Shown: piece after piece, positions 1-5,478 of the stretch
Numbering within the stretch: position 1 is the first letter of the stretch
How the letters are laid out: every line of letters begins with the position of its first letter
NCBI GenBank assembly: GCA_036496265.1
Contig: DASXLL010000279.1
Span: 1-11,319, forward strand
Reading direction: 5' to 3'
Length of the DNA: 11,319 nt
Source of the DNA: CAYLLN01 sp036496265
Lineage (GTDB): Bacteria > Planctomycetota > Planctomycetia > Pirellulales > Pirellulaceae
Made by a program: the position numbers and the translations under genes
Notes under the pieces: generated by a model
Databases searched by the model: none
What the model was told of the DNA's origin: nothing
Seen by the model: the letters and a program-made list of their open reading frames with translations, nothing else

Positions 1-128
1 TGGCGGACGCGATTTTGCTCGGAAAAGCCAGCGCTGCGCTTGCGGCCAGCATTTTTCACTTCGGCGAATACACAATTCGACAAACAAAAGAGGTCATGGC
101 GCGGCGAGGAATTGCGGTTCGACTGTAG
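1..128 (+). CDS. hisF: HisF, imidazole glycerol phosphate synthase cyclase subunit (3' end only)
   Basis: Reading from base 3, the window opens inside a gene whose last 41 codons end at a TAG (126-128). The translation contains AALAASIFHFGEYTIRQTKE and ends in ARRGIAVRL. This is the characteristic C-terminus of HisF: the A-x-x-A-A-S-I-F-H-F-G-E phosphate-binding end of the TIM barrel, then a final helix and a G-[IV]-x-V-R-L tail. HisF is the cytoplasmic cyclase of histidine biosynthesis; it uses ammonia from HisH to convert PRFAR to imidazole glycerol phosphate and AICAR. The 5' part lies outside the window. The next gene starts 46 bases downstream on the same strand. That could mean co-transcription, but there is no functional link to the ATPases that follow. 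Identification rests on the C-terminal signature only, which is strong. Confidence 0.93.
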   Translation, partial: ADAILLGKASAALAASIFHFGEYTIRQTKEVMARRGIAVRL

Positions 129-162
129 AATAAACGAATCGTTTGGAACGGAACGCGAGAGA

Positions 163-167
163 GGGAG
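163..167 (+). promoter_or_regulatory. Shine-Dalgarno-like site for the PilT-like gene
   Basis: GGGAG lies inside the purine run GAGAGAGGGAGA, 7 bases upstream of the ATG at 175. It supports this start over the longer open frame, which would begin with a TTG at base 40 inside hisF. Confidence 0.6.
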
Positions 168-174
168 AATAGCT

Positions 175-1365
175 ATGTCACACGGAAACGGTCAAGCGAC
201 AGCGGCCCCAGCGGGTCCTGCCCCTTCGACGGACGACTTGATCAACAAGATGTCCGCGGAGTACAGGGAGCTGGACGTCAACAAGTTCTTTCGCGCGCTC
301 GTGAAATTGGAAGGCAGCGACTTGCACTTGAAGGTGGGCAAGGCGCCCTGCGTGCGCGTCCGCAACGAACTCAAGCCGCTGAATCATCCGCCCGTCGAGC
401 GGCGCGAGATGGCGGAATATCTCGTGCCGATGATGAACGACCGCAACCGTCGCATTTTCGACGACGAAGGCGGCGCCGACTTTTCGCATGTCTGTGAGGT
501 CGATGGGGTGCGGTGGCGGTTTCGCGTGAACCTCTTGCAACAGAACGGCTGCATGGGCCTGGTGGCCCGCCGAATCAGCAACAAGATTCCGGATTTCAAA
601 GGGCTGTTTTTGCCGCCGTCGATCGAGCAGCTTTGCTTTTATGACCAGGGAATGGTGCTGCTCGCGGGCGTAACGGGCTCGGGCAAGAGCACGACGATCG
701 CGTCGATGCTCGATTTTATCAACCGTCGTGAGCGGGTGCATATCCTGACGCTCGAGGACCCGATCGAGTTTATCTTTACCGAGGATAAGGCGCTGATTAA
801 TCAGCGGGAGGTCGGATTCGACGTGAAGGATTTTAAGATCGGCATGAAGCACGCGGTCCGCGAAGACCCCGATATCATGCTGGTCGGCGAAATGCGCGAT
901 GAAGAGACCTTCATGACGGCAATTCACGCCGCCGAAACCGGTCACTTAGTGATGGGAACGATCCACGCATCAAGCGCCCCTTCGTGCATCGGCCGTATTT
1001 TGGACCTCTTCCCCGAGGCGATGCACAAGGCGATCCGCAGCGCGATCGCGTTCAATATGAAGGGAATCGTGGCCCAGAAGCTGCTGAAATCGATCAAGCC
1101 GGGTGTGCCCCGCGTGCCGACGTGCGAAATTATGTTGTTCACGGGGATCGTCAGGAAGATCGTGCTGGAAGGGACGGACAGCAAGCTGGGTGACGCAATT
1201 CGCATTGGCGCGGCCGACGGCATGCAGGACTTTACGATGAGCCTCAAGCAGCTTATTGATGATGGTCTGATCGATCGCCCCACGGCCTTCGAAGTCGCGC
1301 CCAATCCCGACGCGCTCAAGATGGCGCTGAAGGGCATCAACGTCGCCCAACCAGGTATGATTTAG
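175..1365 (+). CDS. PilT-type twitching-motility/secretion motor ATPase
   Basis: A 396-residue hexameric motor ATPase of the PilT/PilU branch of the type II secretion/type IV pilus superfamily. These cytoplasmic motors drive pilus retraction. Residues 1-35 look disordered. EGSDLHLKVG (about 46-55) is the usual PilT N-terminal motif. The catalytic domain has an intact Walker A, GVTGSGKS (165-172), an Asp box ILTLEDPIEF (190-199), a Walker B region DPDIMLVGEMRDEET (231-245) and a His box ETGHLVMGTIH (254-264). The C-terminal part matches PilT in outline (EIML, then GMQDFTMSLKQLIDDGLI). The usual A-I-R-N-L-I-R-E segment, however, reads GIVRKIVLEG, so this is a divergent branch. Length is slightly above the family norm because of the N-terminal tail. 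The start at 175 is chosen for its ribosome-binding site and because upstream codons overlap hisF. The next gene is a degenerate relative. The ATPase family is certain; a role in twitching is not, since no pilin or platform gene is present. Confidence 0.9.
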   Translation: MSHGNGQATAAPAGPAPSTDDLINKMSAEYRELDVNKFFRALVKLEGSDLHLKVGKAPCVRVRNELKPLNHPPVERREMAEYLVPMMNDRNRRIFDDEGGADFSHVCEVDGVRWRFRVNLLQQNGCMGLVARRISNKIPDFKGLFLPPSIEQLCFYDQGMVLLAGVTGSGKSTTIASMLDFINRRERVHILTLEDPIEFIFTEDKALINQREVGFDVKDFKIGMKHAVREDPDIMLVGEMRDEETFMTAIHAAETGHLVMGTIHASSAPSCIGRILDLFPEAMHKAIRSAIAFNMKGIVAQKLLKSIKPGVPRVPTCEIMLFTGIVRKIVLEGTDSKLGDAIRIGAADGMQDFTMSLKQLIDDGLIDRPTAFEVAPNPDALKMALKGINVAQPGMI

Positions 1366-1370
1366 TGCAT

Positions 1371-1512
1371 ACGAAGCACGAAATTCGAAATCCGAAACAA
1401 GCACGAAACAAGAAACTCCAATGAATGCAGCAACCTTGGTAAGTTTGAGACATTCCAGATTTGGTCATTTGAATTTGTTTCGTGCTTAGTGCTTCGAATT
1501 TCGGATTTTGGC
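1371..1512. repeat. Heptad-periodic inverted repeat filling the ATPase1-ATPase2 spacer
   Basis: The left arm holds four consecutive 7-base units of the form CGAAnnn (1372-1399: CGAAGCA, CGAAATT, CGAAATC, CGAAACA). The right arm holds five units (1478-1512: TTTCGTG, CTTAGTG, CTTCGAA, TTTCGGA, TTTTGGC) that are complements of the same words. Perfect inverted pairs are AAGCACGAAACAA (1399-1411) with 1475-1487 (13 bases), and CGAAATTCGAA (1379-1389) with 1493-1503 (11 bases). The arm starts 6 bases after the stop of the PilT-like gene and ends a few bases before the ATG at 1517. The order of words differs between arms, so this is a family of repeated words and not one simple palindrome. Confidence 0.85.
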
Positions 1513-1516
1513 CTCC

Positions 1517-3325
1517 ATGCTTCGCAACTTGAGTCTCCCCATAGCTGCTTTCTTCCTGCTGGCCGGCGTTCTGCCCGCGCAAGACGCCTGGCCCGCTTTT
1601 TCGACCGGGTTGCCGGATCCCAATGCCATCGCCCGCGGCCCGGGTTTCTATGTCGCGATCTGGAAGCTCGTGATGCTGCTCGCGCTCGTCTGGATCTGGG
1701 TCAAATCCGCCAGCTGGGTCGGCAGCGACACGGAGGAGATGGGCGACGCCATCGGCATGCCGGGGCGAATTTGGAACCCGATCATCGTCTTCACCCCGCT
1801 CGTCGGTTTTTTGCTCGCGATCACCGTGCCCATCTTTTTCGTCGGCTGGGCCGTGATGCTGCTCACTTATCTTGGGCCGTTCATCGCCTATGTCACGATG
1901 CGAAATGGCAAAGTGACGAGCGAACAGAAAGTTTTCACGCCGGAGCATCTCAAGAACTGGTTTGGGAGCCTCGGCAAGAGTCAGCCAAAGCAGCGCGAAA
2001 CCAAGCAAGCCTGGCAAGCGGGCCCGCAGGTCGAGCTGGTGCCCCTCGGTCCCCTGCAAAACGAGAATCAGCAGGCTCTCATCGAGGCCCGGCAAAACCC
2101 GGCGTTCATCGCCGTCAAATACTTGCTGGCCGATGCGATCACGCAGCGGGCCGAGCGAGTCATGCTCGAATACACGCAAGACGCGGTCGCTGTTCGCTAT
2201 CAAATCGACGGTGTCTGGCACAACGTCACGCCCAAAGTCCATGAAAAACAGCCGCTCGATCGGCCCATGGGCGATGCGATGCTGCTGGCATTAAAACGCA
2301 TCGCGCATCTCAAGCTCCAGGAGCGGCGGGCGAAGCAGGAAGGCAAGTTGCGCCTGGAGTACGAAGGCAGCAAATACGACACCACGCTCACCACGCAAGG
2401 CACTCAGACCGGTGAGCGCGTCGTCGTGCAAATGGTGATCATTACGAAAACGCAGCGCAGCCTGGAAGACCTCGGCATGCGCGACAAGCAGAAAGAAACG
2501 CTGGCCGGCATTATGGGACCGGGCCAGCATGGTCTCGTTGTGTTTGCGGCATTGCCCGGGGATGGGCTCAGCGCGACGTGGCAGGCGGCCCTCCGCGGCA
2601 CCGATCGCTTGATGCGCGACTTTGTCTCCATCGAAGAGATCAAAAAGCGTGAGCCGGAAGTCGAAAACGTCGATGTTGATAAGTACGACGCTTCCAAAGG
2701 CGAAACTCCAGAGGGCGTGGTTGCCAAGCAAATCTTAAGGCAGCCGGAGGTGATGTGCATTCCCGAATGCAACAGCTCCGAGGCGTTAACGGCTCTCACG
2801 AATTGGGTTCAGGCCGAGAGCAAGCTCATCATCATCAGCGTGCGGGCCAAGGACTCGGCTGACACGATCGTCCGGCTGCTCTCAATGAAGGTGCCGGCTG
2901 ATTCGCTTTCGAATACGCTGCGCGGTGTCGTTTATACGCGCCTTATTCGTCGGCTGTGCGAAACGTGCAAGCAAGCGGTGCAGCCGACGGCGGAGCTGCT
3001 GCAGCGATTGGGCATTCCAGCCGGCCGCGTGCAAGCGCTCTATCAAGAGAAACAGCCGCTGCAGCCTGGTGAGCAGCGCAAACGCGGCGAGCCCGAAATT
3101 TGCCCCCACTGCCGGGGCCTGGGCTACAAAGGCCGCATCGCCATCTTTGAAATCGCCGTCATCGACGACAAGCTCAAGCAAGCGATGCTCAAAGCCCCCA
3201 ACGCCGAAACGCTCAAAAAATTCTCCCGCGCCGCCGGCAACCGCACTCTCCAAGAAGAAGGTGTCCTGCTCATCGCACAAGGAATCACGTCGATCGCTGA
3301 ATTGCAACGAGTCCTCAAACAATAA
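1517..3325 (+). CDS. Membrane-anchored GspE/PilB-like pseudo-ATPase
   Basis: A 602-residue protein. It opens with a signal-like segment (MLRNLSLPIAAFFLLAG), followed by about three membrane helices (near 44-61 and two within 86-128), a linker, and a GspE/PilB-type domain from about residue 195. Recognisable family features are GERVVVQMV (299-307), a C-terminal stretch LRGVVYTRLIRRLC that matches the family's R-G-V-x-x-Q-R-L-V-R-R-L-C, and an intact zinc site, C481/C484 with C529/C532 (CETC and CPHC). The catalytic motifs are degenerate. The Walker A position reads ALPGDGLS (345-352) with Leu351 where Lys is needed. Walker B reads EVMCIPECNS, keeping Glu417 but losing the G-E-I-R-D consensus. 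The His box reads ESKLIIISVRAK, with no His. ATP hydrolysis is therefore unlikely. Cleavage of the leader plus three helices would leave the ATPase-like domain in the cytoplasm. A TTG at 1508 is an alternative start. No Shine-Dalgarno site is visible; repeat DNA abuts the start. Confidence 0.85.
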   Translation: MLRNLSLPIAAFFLLAGVLPAQDAWPAFSTGLPDPNAIARGPGFYVAIWKLVMLLALVWIWVKSASWVGSDTEEMGDAIGMPGRIWNPIIVFTPLVGFLLAITVPIFFVGWAVMLLTYLGPFIAYVTMRNGKVTSEQKVFTPEHLKNWFGSLGKSQPKQRETKQAWQAGPQVELVPLGPLQNENQQALIEARQNPAFIAVKYLLADAITQRAERVMLEYTQDAVAVRYQIDGVWHNVTPKVHEKQPLDRPMGDAMLLALKRIAHLKLQERRAKQEGKLRLEYEGSKYDTTLTTQGTQTGERVVVQMVIITKTQRSLEDLGMRDKQKETLAGIMGPGQHGLVVFAALPGDGLSATWQAALRGTDRLMRDFVSIEEIKKREPEVENVDVDKYDASKGETPEGVVAKQILRQPEVMCIPECNSSEALTALTNWVQAESKLIIISVRAKDSADTIVRLLSMKVPADSLSNTLRGVVYTRLIRRLCETCKQAVQPTAELLQRLGIPAGRVQALYQEKQPLQPGEQRKRGEPEICPHCRGLGYKGRIAIFEIAVIDDKLKQAMLKAPNAETLKKFSRAAGNRTLQEEGVLLIAQGITSIAELQRVLKQ

Positions 3326-3331
3326 AGTTCT

Positions 3332-3931
3332 ATGCTGTTCCTCTTCCTATTCCTCGTCCTCGCCGCGACCGCCGCGGGCGTCTGGTTTCAGGGCCTCTGG
3401 AGCGCCGCGATTACCATCGTAAACATGCTCCTCGCCATGATCATTGCCACGAGCTTTTATGAGCCGATCTGCTCGGCTTTGGATAAAATCGGAGCGGTCG
3501 GCACTTACACCTATTTGCTCGACTTCATCGTGCTTTGGATTCTGTTCGCGGTCGCCTTTGGAATCCTGCGCTCGATTTCCGATCTGCTCAGCCGTGAGAA
3601 TGTCAAATTCGACATGCCGGTGGAAATGGCGGGCCGGTCGGTGCTCGCTTTGTTCTGCGGCTGGCTAATGGTCGTCTTCGTCGCGTTCACCCTGCAAATG
3701 GCGCCGCTCAACGCCGAATCGCCGCTGGGGGCATTCGCCACTCCTCGCGCGCGATCCTTCCTCGGCTTTGCTCCCGACCGCATGTGGCAGGGGTTTATGT
3801 ACAGCCGCTCCCGCCCTGCCGCGCTGGGAGGTAACCAATTCGACCAAAACGCCGATTTTGCCCTTCGCTACCACGACCGGCGTCAGAAATACGCTAAACC
3901 CGGCGAAAGCATGCGATTTCCCCGGCAGTAA
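3332..3931 (+). CDS. CvpA-like integral membrane protein
   Basis: A 199-residue protein with four predicted membrane helices (about 1-17, 22-42, 61-84 and 102-122) and a basic, soluble C-terminal tail of about 75 residues ending in MRFPRQ. The helix layout, the early G-x-W-x-G-L-W-S-A segment and the third-helix/loop arrangement resemble the CvpA family, membrane proteins named for colicin V production and of poorly defined biochemical function. Similarity is by overall pattern, not a diagnostic motif, so the family call is tentative. The gene begins 6 bases after the stop of the pseudo-ATPase gene, with no Shine-Dalgarno site. Translational coupling with that gene is likely, and the two products probably work at the same membrane. 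An unrelated four-helix protein cannot be excluded. Confidence 0.65.
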   Translation: MLFLFLFLVLAATAAGVWFQGLWSAAITIVNMLLAMIIATSFYEPICSALDKIGAVGTYTYLLDFIVLWILFAVAFGILRSISDLLSRENVKFDMPVEMAGRSVLALFCGWLMVVFVAFTLQMAPLNAESPLGAFATPRARSFLGFAPDRMWQGFMYSRSRPAALGGNQFDQNADFALRYHDRRQKYAKPGESMRFPRQ

Positions 3932-3937
3932 TTAAAC

Positions 3938-4037
3938 TCAAAGTTGTTATTTTGCAAAGACTTGCGAGGAGCGAACCGATTGATAGCGGATCGCGTATTC
4001 CAACTTTGAACTTTGAATATGGAACCTTGAACTGTTG
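3938..4037. repeat. Heptad repeat with inverted arm, second spacer
   Basis: Bases 4003-4037 run as 7-base units ACTTTGA, ACTTTGA, ATATGGA, ACCTTGA, ACTGTTG, ending 5 bases before the ATG at 4043. The opposite orientation appears at the left edge: TCAAAGTTG (3938-3946) is the exact reverse complement of 4001-4009. The left arm begins 6 bases after the preceding stop codon. About 55 bases of non-repeat DNA lie between the arms. The word set differs from that of the 1371-1512 element, but the architecture is the same. Confidence 0.75.
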
Positions 4038-4042
4038 TGTCG

Positions 4043-4777
4043 ATGTCTGCCACCACGACTAAGCCCGAAGTCTTGAGGTCCGCCGATCAGCCGCTGGCCC
4101 AATACCGTTCGATCGCCCCGTTGGCGGTTGTTTCCGTCATCTTGGGCATTTTGTCCGCCCTCATTTTGACGACTCCGCTGCTCGCGCCCCTGCCCGTGGC
4201 AGCGCTAGTGACCGGAATCGCGGCGCTGCGGTCGATTCGCCAGTCCGGCGAGCAACTCGCCGGCCGCTCGGTTGCTATGGCCGGTTTGTGTCTGGCGACG
4301 TTCTTTCTGGGTCTAGGCTTTGCTCGCCATTTGGCCCGGCAATCGTCGCTCGAAGAGCGCGGCCACGAAATGGCCGACGTTTTTTTCCGACTCCTCGAAG
4401 AAAACCGGCCGCAGCAAGCCCATCAGTTTCGGGTCACACCGGCGCTACGGATCACCGCGCCCGGGGCAATATCCGAGCACTATGAGAAGAATGCGGAGGC
4501 CGCCAAAGAATTGCAAGGCTTCATTTCTTCCACCGTGATCAAAGACGTGATCGCCCGAGGCAAAGAAGCCGATCCGCGGTTTGAATCGTTATCGTCGGCG
4601 ACGCACGACGGCCAAACCGACACGCTGGTTCTGAAATACTCGTATGTTCCCAAAGCCGACGGTCAGCGGCAGCCAATCTGGGTTCACATCAATCGCCGCT
4701 ACGACGAAACCACCAAACGCAACCAATGGGAAGTCGGTGGCGTGCAAAATACGCCGCCAGTTGGCATGACCGAGTAA
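4043..4777 (+). CDS. DUF4190-like membrane protein
   Basis: A 244-residue protein. After a short polar N-terminus come hydrophobic segments at about 27-62 and 76-95, separated by ALRSIRQSGEQLAGRSVAMA (61-80). The order membrane helix, short basic R-x-I-R-x-S-G loop with G-R, then membrane helix is the typical DUF4190 layout (small membrane proteins of unknown function). The remaining 145 residues form a soluble domain that I do not recognise (charged helix 103-121, later strands such as DTLVLKYSYV and PIWVHINRRY). One side of the membrane therefore carries an uncharacterised domain. The ATG at 4043 is preferred to an in-frame GTG at 4037, because the GTG overlaps the heptad repeat. Its position in the ATPase cluster suggests co-expression with it; its function is unknown. 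Confidence 0.7.
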   Translation: MSATTTKPEVLRSADQPLAQYRSIAPLAVVSVILGILSALILTTPLLAPLPVAALVTGIAALRSIRQSGEQLAGRSVAMAGLCLATFFLGLGFARHLARQSSLEERGHEMADVFFRLLEENRPQQAHQFRVTPALRITAPGAISEHYEKNAEAAKELQGFISSTVIKDVIARGKEADPRFESLSSATHDGQTDTLVLKYSYVPKADGQRQPIWVHINRRYDETTKRNQWEVGGVQNTPPVGMTE

Positions 4778-4853
4778 ATGCTAAATGATGATTTATGAAT
4801 GATGAAACTGTGTGTTAGACATTTTCATCATTCAGCATTCGTAATTCAGCATT
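4777..4853. repeat. 31-base imperfect inverted repeat built from heptads, third spacer
   Basis: The left arm 4777-4807 and right arm 4823-4853 are each 31 bases and pair at 25 of 31 positions without gaps, enclosing a 15-base loop (4808-4822). The innermost 11 pairs (GAATGATGAAA against its complement) and the outermost 6 (AATGCT) are perfect. Both arms are 7-base periodic: AATGCTA, AATGATG, ATTTATG, AATGATG on the left, and TTCATCA, TTCAGCA, TTCGTAA, TTCAGCA on the right. The left arm overlaps the last base of the preceding stop codon. The right arm ends 3 bases before the next ATG (4857), leaving no room for a free ribosome-binding site. Confidence 0.9.
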
Positions 4854-4856
4854 CCC

Positions 4857-5369
4857 ATGTCCAACCCGCTGCTGAATCCAAACGATCCGCGTTTCCAGCG
4901 GCCGGAGATTCTCGATGCGGCTGGCAAGAATCCCTTTGCCGATCAGAATTCGCCGCCGGATCAAGCACCGCCGGATCAAACGAAGCAGACGGGCGACGTC
5001 TATGCCGCTGCGGCCGCCGATGATGCGAAACCATTCGCCGCTCAATTTCCGATTCAGCAAACCAGCCGAGCCGGCCTGCTGCTGTTCCTCGGTGGCATCG
5101 GCTGGGGCGCAGCGGCAGTCGGCGCGCTCGCGTTCACCGGTTGGTTCGACGCCGGTTGGCTCAGTCCGCTATTAGGCCTTGGTCCAGCCGGGGCTGCATG
5201 GCTTCTAGCTCATGAAGAGCTCAAAGCAATTCAAGCGGGCGCGATATCAGCAGCGGCACAGCCGCAAGCGCGACACGCATTCTGGCTTGGTCTCACAGGC
5301 CTCATCGCCTGCATCGGCATTTTCGTCGCGATGATCTGCTGGGAAATGCGACTACTGCCGACTCTCTAA
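4857..5369 (+). CDS. Small membrane protein of unknown function
   Basis: A 170-residue protein that I do not recognise. Residues 1-70 are polar and rich in Pro, Asp, Gln and Ala (probably disordered). Three hydrophobic segments follow: about 71-96, 101-118 and 141-162. Between the last two lies AHEELKAIQAGAISAAAQ, a short charged loop with a K-A-I-Q-A-G core that faintly recalls the loop of DUF4190-type proteins. It could therefore be a distant paralogue of the preceding gene, though this is weak. It is the last gene of the plus-strand run. Its start codon lies 3 bases after an inverted-repeat arm, and a hairpin begins 8 bases after its stop. The start is the first ATG of the open frame. Confidence 0.65.
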   Translation: MSNPLLNPNDPRFQRPEILDAAGKNPFADQNSPPDQAPPDQTKQTGDVYAAAAADDAKPFAAQFPIQQTSRAGLLLFLGGIGWGAAAVGALAFTGWFDAGWLSPLLGLGPAGAAWLLAHEELKAIQAGAISAAAQPQARHAFWLGLTGLIACIGIFVAMICWEMRLLPTL

Positions 5370-5377
5370 CTCAACAG

Positions 5378-5399
5378 CCGGGAGCAAACTTGCTCCCGG
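5378..5399 (+). terminator. Hairpin at the 3' end of the plus-strand cluster
   Basis: Arms CCGGGAGCA (5378-5386) and TGCTCCCGG (5391-5399) pair perfectly (9 pairs) around loop AACT, 8 bases after the stop of the last plus-strand gene. There is no T-tract, so it may be an mRNA 3' stabiliser or Rho-assisted terminator instead of a simple intrinsic one. Confidence 0.6.
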
Positions 5400-5438
5400 A
5401 GCGCGGCGAGTGACGAATCCACACCGCTTGCCGAATTT

Positions 5439-5460
5439 CCGGGACCAGGTTTGGTCCCGG
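5439..5460 (-). terminator. Hairpin at the 3' end of the minus-strand S1 gene
   Basis: On the minus strand, CCGGGACCA and TGGTCCCGG pair perfectly (9 pairs) around loop AACC, 18 bases beyond the S1-protein stop codon. It is a near copy of the hairpin at 5378-5399 with one stem pair exchanged. No T-tract follows. The plus-strand bases 5456-5461 can alternatively pair with 5467-5472 (CCCGGC with GCCGGG). Confidence 0.6.
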
Positions 5461-5478
5461 CTAAGGGCCGGGCGTTCC

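Noticed and set aside
40..174. N-terminal extension of the PilT-like gene from a TTG at base 40
   Set aside because: It overlaps the certain C-terminus of hisF in another frame, and a good ribosome-binding site precedes the ATG at 175.
178..945. Long antisense reading frame (255 codons) opposite the PilT-like gene
   Set aside because: It lies wholly opposite a well-supported ATPase; it reflects GC-rich codon usage and shows no recognisable domain.
1371..1512. CRISPR-like repeat array
   Set aside because: The units are 7 bases with no spacers and the arms are inverted; this is heptad repeat DNA.
3929..4042. Small RNA or riboswitch in the spacer before the DUF4190-like gene
   Set aside because: Apart from the heptads and one 9-base inverted pair I see no conserved riboswitch core or promoter.
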